The notes beneath the pieces are model-generated. The model was not told the DNA's origin. It was given only the letters and a program-made list of their open reading frames with translations, and made no database searches. Made by a program: the position numbers and the translations under genes. Shown one piece after another: positions 1 to 7,535 of a stretch of 39,486 nt of DNA. How positions within the stretch are numbered: position 1 is the stretch's first letter; every line of letters begins with the position of its first letter. Source of the DNA: an uncultured bacterium (GTDB lineage: Bacteria > Bdellovibrionota_C > UBA2361 > JANWWW01); NCBI GenBank assembly GCA_938038205.1, contig CALHSA010000041.1, positions 1 to 39,486 on the forward strand. The letters are read 5' to 3'.

Positions 1-2
1 AT

Positions 3-131
3 TCCTCTGAAATTGTTGCTAGCATTGTAAAAAATTGTATGGAAACTGCTTATAAACTTGATGTTCCTTTAAAAGTTGAAATATCTAAGGGAGAAACCTG
101 GTATGAAACTACCATAAAGGGACATACTTAG
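3..131 (+). CDS. polA: DNA polymerase I, C-terminal end (cut by window start)
   Basis: Only the last 42 codons lie in the window; the gene enters from the left. The peptide runs from SSEIVASIVKNCMETAY through LDVPLKVEISKGETWYE to the stop. This matches the extreme C-terminus of family A DNA polymerases, where the final helix (ME.A..L.VPLKV) and the terminal G..W.E motif complete the palm. The enzyme fills gaps and removes primers during replication and repair. The reading frame overlaps the end of the convergent 431-residue gene by 23 bases. No function can be judged beyond this family assignment because the catalytic domains are outside the window. Confidence 0.85.
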   Translation, partial: SSEIVASIVKNCMETAYKLDVPLKVEISKGETWYETTIKGHT

Positions 132-1404
132 AGGGTTCACCTTCACGAATAACAACGAATCCAGGTACTCTAGGAATCAAACTTGGCTCAGATATTAATG
201 CATAAAGCAGCTTGACTAAGATTCTCAGGATAAGGTTGTTTTCCCTTTTTTTACGGCTAGATTTTGATTCAAAGATTGGAATCGAATAGTTACCTTCGCA
301 AACAACGCCTGAAACTCTAAATCTGATGTCACCAATTTTTATCGCAAATGGACCTTGTAGATACTTCTCACGTGACCCTACCTCACTCAAAGGTATTTCA
401 TCCCCTTGTAATCCATACACTTTAGTTACAATCTCATTAAGTAACTTAGAACCGCTTCTGGTTTCTGTTCTCTCCACATCTCCATCATTTAGTCGGAATA
501 TAAAAAAACACGTCAAACCTAACACTTCAAATCTTGCTGCTTGAAACTGAATTGAGGCGAAACTATTCAAATGTCTTGGATTACCATATTCTAGTACGTC
601 TAATATTGGCTCATTTGATGTTTTTACCTCCTCAATTACAATACTTTTCTTAGGAAGAAAGAAGCCAACTATTTCATTACTGTGATAATTAGGATCAATA
701 GAAGATTCCCTAATCACGAAATTTCCATTTCGAACCAGCACCTCAAAAAACTCAGGGTTTAAGGTTTGATGAAATTGCAAACTGAGATAATCATTTAAAA
801 GATGACCATCATATAAAATAAGTATCAAATCCGGGTTATATGTAAGAATGTGAGGACCTAGTGACACCTGTACATTTGGCTCACAAAGAACACCCTCTAA
901 GGGCAACCAACCTTTTCGATGAAGAATCTCTAAATAGTCATAGACACTATCAGTATCTGTTAAATACCTCCAAATTGACAGGAGAAACAATTGAAAAGAT
1001 GCCTTATCCAAAATTTTATGACAAACGCTGTAATCTTTCCTCTCTAACATGCTTCGAATATCTCCAACTAGTGCACTCTCATCAACGGCTAAGTCAACCC
1101 CTTGCTTATACTCTTTTAGCTGATAAATAAGTCTGTTAAACGATTCCAGCTCCTGAATTTCCGGATAAAGTACGCGAAAGACTTCTGGAATAGGATCCGC
1201 TATAATATTCCTTGTATAATCTTCAAATCGCGCTTCAACCTCGGGATCTCTCCTCGCAGTATTGAGAATATTTTCCGGTCCAACTTGACTTACAGGCTTG
1301 TACATTATTACGACTTCCACATTTCCTAAACTTTCTTTGATTGAATCCAACAAATTCGTGAGCTGAGGATCCTTTGGTATATTAGTTACCGATAAATCGT
1401 GCAT
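109..1404 (-). CDS. hypothetical protein, 431 aa, no recognised domain
   Basis: I do not recognise this protein. It starts MHDLSVTNIPKDPQ, has no signal peptide or clear membrane segment, and is a mixed alpha/beta soluble protein by composition. The N-terminal third is acidic and helical. The middle (about 175-330) is rich in strand-like stretches such as HILTYNPDLILILYDG and FFLPKKSIVIEEVKTS. The C-terminus has a basic patch (SSRKKREN, about 384-391) before a hydrophobic helix. A -10-like TATATT (1412-1417, minus strand) lies 7 nt before the ATG with no Shine-Dalgarno sequence, as at several other genes here. It overlaps the polA 3' end and is followed upstream by the longest gene-free stretch in the window, so it may be an accessory insertion between polA and rtcB. 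The long open frame makes it likely real. Confidence 0.7.
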   Translation of the reverse strand: MHDLSVTNIPKDPQLTNLLDSIKESLGNVEVVIMYKPVSQVGPENILNTARRDPEVEARFEDYTRNIIADPIPEVFRVLYPEIQELESFNRLIYQLKEYKQGVDLAVDESALVGDIRSMLERKDYSVCHKILDKASFQLFLLSIWRYLTDTDSVYDYLEILHRKGWLPLEGVLCEPNVQVSLGPHILTYNPDLILILYDGHLLNDYLSLQFHQTLNPEFFEVLVRNGNFVIRESSIDPNYHSNEIVGFFLPKKSIVIEEVKTSNEPILDVLEYGNPRHLNSFASIQFQAARFEVLGLTCFFIFRLNDGDVERTETRSGSKLLNEIVTKVYGLQGDEIPLSEVGSREKYLQGPFAIKIGDIRFRVSGVVCEGNYSIPIFESKSSRKKRENNLILRILVKLLYALISEPSLIPRVPGFVVIREGEPSKYVPLW

Positions 1405-2020
1405 AGAAATAAATATAGTGCAAAATTTAGTTTTAAATAAGGTTAAGGAAATCTAACTAAAAAGTACTTAAAGAGAACTCTCAGGAGTATCCTAGCAGAA
1501 AGCTGAATTATGTATTGACCAAGTATACACTTTGATAACGTCTTATTTTTGGTAGCAAATAATATTTATTTTTCAATCATTTTAAATGAAAAATTTAACT
1601 GTAAAGAATAACTACATAGTTCTAGAAGGTATTAAAACATTAGCTGTTTACAAAATAGAAACCAAAAATGAATTAAAATAACAGTTACATGAAAATTAGA
1701 TTAAAATCTACCTAAGTTTAGAACTTAATGCATAATTTTTTTCAGTATATAATTCAGCTAATCAGAGCTGAAAAATTTTTTAATCTATTTTTCTTAGTAA
1801 ATATTTTCAAATCTCAAAGCTAAAGATTTTTATACCTTAAATCAACTAACTTAGATGCCTTACTTTATTAAATTAAATGTTTAGATAACTTTTTACTACT
1901 CTAATAGAAGCACCCTAAATTAATAGTTAAAAAAAGTGTTAAATAAAGCTCTGTCCAGAGTAAAATTACAGTGTACAATCTGAGTAAAATATTAAAACTT
2001 AAGTTTTTTTTATCGTTTAC
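1405..2020. other. gene-free AT-rich stretch between the 431-aa gene and rtcB
   Basis: About 616 bases without a convincing gene, unusual in a window where most gaps are under 100 bases. It is strongly AT-rich. Visible structure is limited: a small hairpin followed by a T-run near 1753-1781, a CTCT/AGAG mini-hairpin near 1949-1960, and a 14-base palindrome (AAAACTT and its inverted copy) at 1994-2007 just past the rtcB stop, possibly part of rtcB transcription termination. A 31-codon frame at 1586-1681 on the plus strand is too short and unsupported to call. No tRNA or rRNA was seen. It could hold an unrecognised small RNA or be decayed sequence. Confidence 0.6.
1753..1781 (+). terminator. 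possible intrinsic terminator
   Basis: TTCAGC (1753-1758) and GCTGAA (1767-1772) form a 6-bp stem with an 8-nt loop, followed by three A and a run of T at 1776-1781. The stem is short and no plus-strand gene precedes it, so this is weak. It would mark the end of an unseen plus-strand transcript in the gap. Confidence 0.25.
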
Positions 2021-3181
2021 TTAATCCTCTGCCTCTTCATCATCACCAGCCATGACAACTAGTTTTGGTTCGAACTGAGCGATTATCTCCACACAATCCT
2101 CTTGTGCAGCAAGAACTTTTTTTATGTCTTTATATACTTTTGGGCTTTCATCCCTACCAGCTCTTAAAACTCTCACTCCACTAGAAGACGAAAGATTAAT
2201 AACATCCTCCTGGTAACTTAAATGAGATTTAGCGTATCGCCGGGACATTATTCTACCTGCTCCATGAGCGCTTGAGTTAATGCTTCGAGGATTACCTTTG
2301 CCCAACACTAAAAAACCAGGATCTATCATAGTTCCAGGTATATACCCTAACTGGCCAGCAGCTGCTGGGGTTGCACCTTTTCTGTGTACAAAACACTCAT
2401 TGCCATCAACATTCTCAACCCAAGCAAAGTTGTGATGATTCTCCATTGAAAAAATTACCCTTAAATCTAACTCTTTAGTAATCCGAGAGTGTATTAATTC
2501 ATGATTAGCTTTTGCATAATCTCCCGCTAGCTCCATTGCTTCAAAATACTCCTCACCTTCTCCAGGGTATGGTAGCCATGCTAAATTCTTGGCTGTTTTG
2601 GGTGGGTTAGTTACTCTTTTTGCCAAAGAACTGTAATGATTGCAAATTTTTGCACCTAAACCCCTGCTACCACTGTGCGACACTAAACCTAAATATTCCT
2701 CGTCTACATTAAACCTTTCATATGGTCTTAAAAATTTAACAATTCCAAACTCTACAAAATGATTACCTGAACCACTAGTTCCAAGCTGACTTTTAGCTAA
2801 GTCTTTTAATTTAGCTAAAAATTTTATTTTATCCCATCGTGGATCATCCATCACAGGGTGATGTTCATTTAATGGATTTTTAGCTCCGACCCCAAAAAAT
2901 GTTCTTTTTAGTAAAGCTTTTTCAAATTTTTCAATATTTTTAAAGAAAAAATCAGATTTAACATCAAAAATCGACAATCTAACTCTACACGCTATATCTA
3001 CTCCAACAGCATAAGGAACTATCCCACCCCGAGTTGCTAAAACACCGCCAATAGGTAAGCCATATCCAACGTGACTATCAGGCATCAAGGCCCCTTTCAC
3101 CGAAATGGGTAAACTTAAAGCTGATTTCATCTGCTCCACAGATTCATGATCCACCAAACCCTCACCGAAAATACTTAACAT
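2021..3181 (-). CDS. rtcB: RtcB-family RNA ligase (divergent subgroup)
   Basis: RtcB enzymes join 2',3'-cyclic phosphate (or 3'-phosphate) RNA ends to 5'-OH ends using GTP and manganese, in RNA repair or tRNA splicing. The 386 residues carry the metal and catalytic set: VDIAC (Asp62, Cys65), GNHF (His141), SHSGSRGLG (His169), ENHHNFA (His250), HRKGATPA (266-273) and the guanylated His in SSAHGAGR (His306). The spacing of His250 to His306 equals that of E. coli His281 to His337. Two things differ from the best-studied enzymes. The Cys motif reads DIACRV rather than DIGCGM, and the C-terminus is VVMAG followed by an acidic tail instead of ending with the conserved Lys-Gly. The gene lies 42 bases downstream of murA, but that gap holds its own promoter-like elements and a long palindrome, so it may be independently regulated. 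No RtcA or archease gene is present here. Confidence 0.92.
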   Translation of the reverse strand: MLSIFGEGLVDHESVEQMKSALSLPISVKGALMPDSHVGYGLPIGGVLATRGGIVPYAVGVDIACRVRLSIFDVKSDFFFKNIEKFEKALLKRTFFGVGAKNPLNEHHPVMDDPRWDKIKFLAKLKDLAKSQLGTSGSGNHFVEFGIVKFLRPYERFNVDEEYLGLVSHSGSRGLGAKICNHYSSLAKRVTNPPKTAKNLAWLPYPGEGEEYFEAMELAGDYAKANHELIHSRITKELDLRVIFSMENHHNFAWVENVDGNECFVHRKGATPAAAGQLGYIPGTMIDPGFLVLGKGNPRSINSSAHGAGRIMSRRYAKSHLSYQEDVINLSSSSGVRVLRAGRDESPKVYKDIKKVLAAQEDCVEIIAQFEPKLVVMAGDDEEAED

Positions 3182-3184
3182 CCT

Positions 3185-3205
3185 ATTAAGTATTTAATAC
3201 TTAAT
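3185..3205. repeat. 21-bp perfect palindrome upstream of rtcB
   Basis: ATTAAGTATT (3185-3194), one central base, then its exact inverted complement AATACTTAAT (3196-3205). It ends 3 bases before the rtcB start codon and covers the predicted -10 box (TAAATA at 3191-3196, minus strand). Position and symmetry suggest an operator for a dimeric repressor. AT-richness makes chance palindromes more likely, but 10-bp arms are long even so. A 5' RNA hairpin is less likely if transcription starts at or near the ATG. Confidence 0.5.
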
Positions 3206-3219
3206 TATTTATATTTCAA
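3191..3219 (-). promoter_or_regulatory. putative rtcB promoter
   Basis: On the minus strand TTGAAA (3214-3219) is followed after 17 nt by TAAATA (3191-3196), which ends 9 nt before the rtcB ATG. The expected transcription start is at or next to the start codon, so the mRNA would be leaderless. No Shine-Dalgarno sequence is visible at usable spacing. Confidence 0.45.
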
Positions 3220-3223
3220 AAAT

Positions 3224-4516
3224 TTAAAAAATCTTAATTTCATCCAGCGCCGTATCAATAAAATATATAGAACCACCTAAATTTCTAATTTTAATATCAA
3301 TAGAATCATACCCTCTTCTAAGGTGATATGAATCTAAAATCTCACTCTCACCTTTCGCAGTTAATCCAGCAAGAACAAGGGCTGCGCCTGTACGGATATC
3401 CAAAGCCCTAACCTGAGCAGGAATTAAAGTGGTGCTCCTAAGTATCATGCATCCGTTTTTTAAAAGCTTGTAATTAATACCAAATTTTTTTAATTCTTCA
3501 AGGTAAGCAAAACGTGTTGGAAAAACATTATCCTTTAACACTCCCCGAGATTCTACTTTTGAGCCTAGAACCGCCATCATCGGCTGTAAATCAGTTGGAA
3601 ATCCAGGATATGGTGAGGCTACTATCCGAAAATTGTTAAGTTTTCTCGTTTCTTTAATTTCGATGCTTTGATCATCAACACTTTTAATTTGTACTCCTAG
3701 TTTTTGAAGCTTTTTCAAAACGTTATTAACACGCCATCTTTGAACTCCTGAAACCGTTACCTTTCTGCCTATTAAAGCTCCTAGGAGCGTAAATGTTAAG
3801 AATTCAATGCGATCCCCTGGAAGGTCAAAAACATAATCATTTGCAAGTAATTCTTTACCTCTAATTTTGATAGTTCTGTTTAGAACTTCAATATCAGCTC
3901 CACAGCCTTTGAGAAAATGAATTAAATCGATGATTTCAGGCTCAACCGCGCAGTTTTCCAAATTAACCGTAATATTTGATGAAGATGAATAAATTATAGA
4001 TTGTTGAGTTGCTCCAACTGAGGGAAATGGAAATCTTAATCTCAGTTTTTTGGGTTCCGACTTAACCTTATGAACTTCAACATAACCCTCATGTATCTTG
4101 TACTCAAAGCCTAATTTTTTGAAAAAAGCTAAATGATAGTTAATAGGTCTCGGGCCAATCTTGTCTCCTCCAGGTAACATGATACTTGCAGAGCCAAATT
4201 TATTAAGAACTCCTGCCAAAAGAAGCACGCTTGATCTAACTTCATTCGCATAAGAGTATCTTATGTCATTACTTTTTAAACCGTTATTTCTCAAAAATAA
4301 CGTGTTGTTAGGCAGCCAAGATACCTCAATTCCTAGCTTCTCTAATAAAGAAATCATAAAGTACACGTCTGTAATATTAGGAACATTCCTCAAAAAAAAT
4401 CTTCCTTTAACTACCAAACTCGCAGCTAGGATTGGGAGAACAGAATTTTTTGATCCACTAACTAAAACTTCTCCCTCCAGCTTTTCACCTCCTCGAATTC
4501 TAAGAATTTCATTCAT
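3224..4516 (-). CDS. murA: UDP-N-acetylglucosamine 1-carboxyvinyltransferase, Asp-type active site
   Basis: MurA transfers enolpyruvate from PEP to UDP-GlcNAc, the first committed step of peptidoglycan synthesis in the cytoplasm. At 430 residues it has normal length. Family residues seen are GSKNSVLP (Lys23-Asn24), the NEVRSS segment (Arg94), PGFPTDLQPM with the general base Asp309, and LDIRTGAAL (Arg375). The catalytic loop reads LPGGDKIGPRPIN at about 114-126: Asp118 stands where E. coli has Cys115. Known MurA enzymes with Asp here (Mycobacterium, Chlamydia, Borrelia) are intrinsically insensitive to fosfomycin, so the same is inferred for this one. The start codon lies 6 bases after the prmC stop, so the two genes are probably cotranscribed. 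Confidence 0.95.
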   Translation of the reverse strand: MNEILRIRGGEKLEGEVLVSGSKNSVLPILAASLVVKGRFFLRNVPNITDVYFMISLLEKLGIEVSWLPNNTLFLRNNGLKSNDIRYSYANEVRSSVLLLAGVLNKFGSASIMLPGGDKIGPRPINYHLAFFKKLGFEYKIHEGYVEVHKVKSEPKKLRLRFPFPSVGATQQSIIYSSSSNITVNLENCAVEPEIIDLIHFLKGCGADIEVLNRTIKIRGKELLANDYVFDLPGDRIEFLTFTLLGALIGRKVTVSGVQRWRVNNVLKKLQKLGVQIKSVDDQSIEIKETRKLNNFRIVASPYPGFPTDLQPMMAVLGSKVESRGVLKDNVFPTRFAYLEELKKFGINYKLLKNGCMILRSTTLIPAQVRALDIRTGAALVLAGLTAKGESEILDSYHLRRGYDSIDIKIRNLGGSIYFIDTALDEIKIF

Positions 4517-4522
4517 TAAACT

Positions 4523-5299
4523 TTAAGCAGTTAATTTTAAAAAACAAACACCTAAGAGAGAATCAATTTGCTCAACGACTAGACCCACATCTTCACAAAG
4601 CTTTTTTATATTGGGTACCAAATGATTGGATGACTCCAGTAGTATAAATCCATTTTCTGAAATGAAGTTTCTAACTCTTATCAAAAATCTTCTGATAGTG
4701 TAGAATCCATTCTCTTTTGCTACAAGAGCCCTTATCGGCTCTTCGCGAATAGAACCCCTGAAATCTGTTTTTTTTAAATAGGGTGGATTACACAAAATTA
4801 TGTCAAAACTCTCGTTTAAATTTCTGGGAAACAAATCTGCTTTAAATACTCTACTATTCAAAATGTTATAGACTTGTAGATTTTTACAAATACACCTAAC
4901 TGCTCTAGTAGATTTATCAATTAAAGTCGTTTCAACAATAAAACCTTTTTTTTTCAACTCAAGTGTCAATGCAATAGCAAGAGCTCCAGTGCCAGCACAA
5001 ACATCTAAAATTTTAACTTGAGGCCAAAAATGAGAAGCCTCATTTAGTGCAAATTCGATTAATGTCTCGGTTTCTGGACGAGGAATAAATACTCCATTTG
5101 AAACAAAAAATTTATAGTTCATAAAAAAGCAGAAACCTCGAGAATACGCTAATGGATAATCAAGCCTCTTGAGCTTTTTCTGTATAGTGTTTCTAATTAG
5201 TTTTGGTAAACTACTTAGATTTAAAAGCTCTCCAATATTGACCCTGCACCTCTCAGCCAAGACTTTGATTTCAAAATTTTTCAAGCCACTTAACCTCAT
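4523..5299 (-). CDS. prmC: peptide chain release factor N5-glutamine methyltransferase
   Basis: PrmC (HemK) methylates the Gln of the GGQ motif in release factors, using S-adenosylmethionine, and so raises termination efficiency. The 258 residues show the family signature FIPRPETETL (71-80), the SAM-binding motif I region DVCAGTGALAIAL (99-111) and the catalytic NPPY (171-174). An N-terminal helical domain precedes the Rossmann fold. It is somewhat shorter than the usual 275-290 residues. The normal neighbour prfA is absent, but murA follows directly, an arrangement in which prmC and murA form a short operon. A -10-like AATACT lies 9 nt upstream of the ATG. Confidence 0.93.
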   Translation of the reverse strand: MRLSGLKNFEIKVLAERCRVNIGELLNLSSLPKLIRNTIQKKLKRLDYPLAYSRGFCFFMNYKFFVSNGVFIPRPETETLIEFALNEASHFWPQVKILDVCAGTGALAIALTLELKKKGFIVETTLIDKSTRAVRCICKNLQVYNILNSRVFKADLFPRNLNESFDIILCNPPYLKKTDFRGSIREEPIRALVAKENGFYTIRRFLIRVRNFISENGFILLESSNHLVPNIKKLCEDVGLVVEQIDSLLGVCFLKLTA

Positions 5300-5321
5300 T
5301 CGAAGCTCAGTATTTAGGAGA

Positions 5322-5350
5322 TGTAAAACCTCTCATCAGTATGTTATAAT
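5322..5350 (+). promoter_or_regulatory. putative promoter of the Fe-S carrier gene
   Basis: A perfect TATAAT (5345-5350) lies 8 nt before the ATG at 5359, with a weak -35 (TGTAAA, 5322-5327) at 17-nt spacing. The spacing predicts a transcript starting at the ATG. There is no Shine-Dalgarno sequence in between. Confidence 0.5.
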
Positions 5351-5358
5351 TAAAAATT

Positions 5359-5712
5359 ATGGAAAACCAACAAGCACCTAATGAATTTCCTATTTTACTA
5401 ACTGATGCTGCAAAAAATGCAATTTTAAAAGCCTTACAGGAAGAAGGTGATGGAGCAAAATGGGTTAGAATATCAGTAAGAGGCGGTGGATGCTCAGGCT
5501 ATCAGTACAATCTTGATTTTGAGGATGAGAAAAGGGATGATGATCATGAACTAGCTTTGAATGAATGTTTTGGTGTACTGCTTGACCCTATTTCGGCTCA
5601 GATGTTAAAAGGAACTTCAGTAGATTTTATCTCTGGGCTGAATGGAAGTGGTTTCAAGTTTAATAACCCAAACGCTAAAAGAACATGTGGTTGTGGACAC
5701 AGTTTTTCCTAG
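5359..5712 (+). CDS. A-type iron-sulfur cluster carrier (IscA/SufA/ErpA family)
   Basis: A-type carriers receive an Fe-S cluster from a scaffold and pass it to target apoproteins. The 117-residue protein has the three conserved Cys ligands: Cys45 in RGGGCSGYQY, and Cys110 and Cys112 in RTCGCGHSF. Their spacing (C-x64-C-x-C) is diagnostic. The C-terminal CGCGHSF is closest to the ErpA-like form, but I cannot separate ErpA from IscA or SufA by eye. The gene heads a plus-strand group with the YjbQ-family and B12-domain genes and is divergent from prmC. The Suf genes are about 29 kb away in this window, so this carrier is not in a suf operon. Confidence 0.93.
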   Translation: MENQQAPNEFPILLTDAAKNAILKALQEEGDGAKWVRISVRGGGCSGYQYNLDFEDEKRDDDHELALNECFGVLLDPISAQMLKGTSVDFISGLNGSGFKFNNPNAKRTCGCGHSFS

Positions 5713-5727
5713 TTCAAATTTAATATT

Positions 5728-6144
5728 TTGAAAAGCTTTAGAAAAATTATTGAGATAAACCATCCAAAGAAGTACGGGATTATTAGAATCACTGATGAAG
5801 TGGAGAAAGCAGTCAAAGAGAGTGGAATAAAAGAAGGTTTATGTTTGGTAAACTCGATGCATGTTACCTCGAGTGTTTTTATAAACGATAACGAGTTTGG
5901 GCTACATCAAGATTTACTTGATTGGTTAGAAAATTTAGCTCCCTATTCTCCATCAAAGTATAGACATAATAGAACTGGAGAAGATAATGCTGATGCTCAC
6001 CTTAAAAGAAGTATTCTAGGAAGGGAAGTAGTGATTGCAGTGACGAATGGAAAACTAGACTTTGGGCCTTGGGAGGAGATTTTTTATGGGGAATTTGATG
6101 GACAGCGAGTAAAAAGGGTTTTGATAAAATTGATCGGAGAGTGA
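5728..6144 (+). CDS. YjbQ-family protein (UPF0047)
   Basis: This 138-residue protein matches the YjbQ/UPF0047 family, small beta-rich trimers annotated as secondary thiamine-phosphate synthases because some members rescue thiE defects; the physiological role is unsettled. Seen motifs are [18 protein letters not shown] (about 43-59) with the conserved His45, and [14 protein letters not shown] (80-93) followed by [21 protein letters not shown]. The start is a TTG at 5728, chosen because the peptide from that codon ([10 protein letters not shown]) matches the family N-terminus. There is no good ribosome binding site. The stop overlaps the start of the next gene (TGATG), suggesting translational coupling. 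Confidence 0.88.
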   Translation: MKSFRKIIEINHPKKYGIIRITDEVEKAVKESGIKEGLCLVNSMHVTSSVFINDNEFGLHQDLLDWLENLAPYSPSKYRHNRTGEDNADAHLKRSILGREVVIAVTNGKLDFGPWEEIFYGEFDGQRVKRVLIKLIGE

Positions 6145-6563
6145 TGAAACCTCTAAAAATATTATTGTCAAAGGTGGGGCTAGACGGACATGATAGGGGA
6201 GTGAAGATAATAGCTCGGGCTTTCATGGAAGCTGGTTTTGAGGTAGTTTATACTGGACTTCATAGATCTGCGGAGGATGTAGTTAAAGCTGCAATCGAGG
6301 AGGATGTAGATGCAATTGGAGTAAGTATTTTGTCGGGAGCTCATATGACTCATATTCCCAAAATACTAGATCTACTTCGCTCTGAAGGGGAAGATATTCC
6401 AGTTTTTGGAGGTGGAATTATACCTGAGGACGATATTGTTAAGTTAAAAGAACTAGGAGTAAAAGAAATATTTCCTCCGGGCTCATCTCTAACCGAAATA
6501 GTTGATTGGGTTAAGAAGAACATACCTAAACGGTCACAAGTGAGCCGTTCAGCAATATCTTAG
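6144..6563 (+). CDS. stand-alone cobalamin-binding domain, methylmalonyl-CoA mutase C-terminal type
   Basis: The 139-residue protein is a single B12-binding Rossmann domain. The DGHDRG motif (residues 14-19) supplies the His that ligates cobalt in base-off/His-on binding, and SILSGAHM and FGGGIIP are the conserved loops around the nucleotide tail. It is of the type that forms the small subunit of methylmalonyl-CoA mutase or isobutyryl-CoA mutase. No mutase large subunit, epimerase or MeaB is present in the window, so its partner must be elsewhere. The ATG at 6144 overlaps the upstream TGA; a GTG at 6141 is an alternative. The last residues (KRSQVSRSAIS) lie over a short inverted repeat (AACGG...CCGTT) that may belong to a terminator. 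Confidence 0.9.
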   Translation: MKPLKILLSKVGLDGHDRGVKIIARAFMEAGFEVVYTGLHRSAEDVVKAAIEEDVDAIGVSILSGAHMTHIPKILDLLRSEGEDIPVFGGGIIPEDDIVKLKELGVKEIFPPGSSLTEIVDWVKKNIPKRSQVSRSAIS

Positions 6564-6564
6564 G

Positions 6565-6747
6565 TTATCTTTTTGAATTAACTTCAAGGTAAAGGCCACT
6601 TGATTCCGAGTTTTTCCGTATGTACCTCTCTTTTATTGTTGAAAAACCCCGGAATATATCGCCTGGCCTAAGATCACTGAACACATAATTCTTCTTGTTC
6701 TTCATCGCCCCAAAAAGATCTTCCATAGTAATCCTTTTATTTTTCAT
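6565..6747 (-). CDS. small hypothetical protein, 60 aa
   Basis: An open frame of 60 codons (MKNKRITMEDLFGAMKNKK...) placed downstream of the LOG-family gene on the same strand and ending two bases past the convergent B12-domain gene. The peptide is basic and has a plausible folded segment (FSDLRPGDIFRGFSTIKERY). No family is recognised and no Shine-Dalgarno sequence is seen. An internal ATG at codon 8 is an alternative start. It fills a gap that would otherwise be empty, which is mild support for its being real. Confidence 0.45.
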   Translation of the reverse strand: MKNKRITMEDLFGAMKNKKNYVFSDLRPGDIFRGFSTIKERYIRKNSESSGLYLEVNSKR

Positions 6748-6799
6748 ATGTAATTGTTATGAGTTATATTTTTTAAACTGTTATTAGTGAAAGTATTAA

Positions 6800-7504
6800 T
6801 TACTGATTGGAATTCATGTGTAAAGAGCAACCTGACAACCACCTAGCATGATCTTGAAGTATAATACTCACAACCTCGTCAACAGAATCAGTAACGGTTA
6901 CAATATCAATATCTTTCGGTGATATTAGCCCTAGCTTCAGAGGATTCATTCTCATCCAATCCAACAAACCGGACCAAAATTCAGTTCCAACAAGTATCAT
7001 CGGCTGTTTTGCAGAGGAGAACTCCTGCAAAAGCTGCCAAGCGAAAAATAGCTCTAAAAGAGTACCAATACCTCCTGGCATAACCACAAAAACCATAGAC
7101 ATTCTAAAAAACTCATCCAACCTCGAGGTGAATTTTGGATGAAGTCTTTTAATGTCTAAATAAACGTTAGGATCCTCACCGATATCTAATTTAATGTTCA
7201 AGCCAACAGCTTTTGCTTTTGTCTTTGCCTCTTTCTGCCCTTCTTTAAGCCCCTTATTCGCTGCCTCCATTAAACCAGGTCCTCCTCCAGTAACCACATC
7301 TATTCCTTCCCAACCCATCCTACGAGCAATCTCAAAAGCCATTCTGCCATATTTAGAGTCAGGTGACATTCTCTTTGAACCCCAAATAGCGACTCTGTAA
7401 TATTTACACTTCTCTGCCTCTTTTAACTCGGTTTCAAGTTCAATTACCTTGTTGATGTAAAAGTCCAGCTCTTCTCTTAATTTTTTTCTTCGATTATCCT
7501 CCAT
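6800..7504 (-). CDS. LOG-family protein (nucleotide 5'-monophosphate phosphoribohydrolase type)
   Basis: The LOG/TIGR00730 family hydrolyses the N-glycosidic bond of nucleoside 5'-monophosphates; plant-type members activate cytokinins and bacterial paralogues probably act on AMP or purine nucleotides. The 234 residues carry both signatures: GGGPGLMEAANKG (73-85) and PGGIGTLLE (143-151), the latter holding the catalytic Glu. A charged helical N-terminal extension (about 1-35) precedes the Rossmann fold, so this is the longer class rather than the compact plant-like LOG. It lies 31 bases downstream of obg, but a TAGAAT box 9 nt before the ATG suggests its own promoter. Confidence 0.88.
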   Translation of the reverse strand: MEDNRRKKLREELDFYINKVIELETELKEAEKCKYYRVAIWGSKRMSPDSKYGRMAFEIARRMGWEGIDVVTGGGPGLMEAANKGLKEGQKEAKTKAKAVGLNIKLDIGEDPNVYLDIKRLHPKFTSRLDEFFRMSMVFVVMPGGIGTLLELFFAWQLLQEFSSAKQPMILVGTEFWSGLLDWMRMNPLKLGLISPKDIDIVTVTDSVDEVVSIILQDHARWLSGCSLHMNSNQ

Positions 7505-7535
7505 TATTCTTAGATTCTATACCATAAATAAGCTT

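Noticed and set aside
861-1130. 89-codon plus-strand ORF inside the 431-aa gene
   Set aside because: Antisense shadow of the longer minus-strand frame; no start signals and low-quality peptide.
1586-1681. 31-codon plus-strand ORF in the gap (MKNLTVKNNYIVLEGIKTL...)
   Set aside because: Composition looks protein-like, but it is very short, has an in-frame stop immediately upstream, no ribosome site and no clear -10 at useful spacing.
5346-5360. ATAATT-AAA-AATTAT inverted repeat at the Fe-S carrier start
   Set aside because: Made only of A and T with short arms; it overlaps the TATAAT box, so symmetry is likely incidental.
6530-6552. AACGG...CCGTT hairpin at the end of the B12-domain gene as a terminator
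   Set aside because: The stem is short and interrupted, lies inside coding sequence and the T-tract is 20 bases further on; too weak to list as a terminator.
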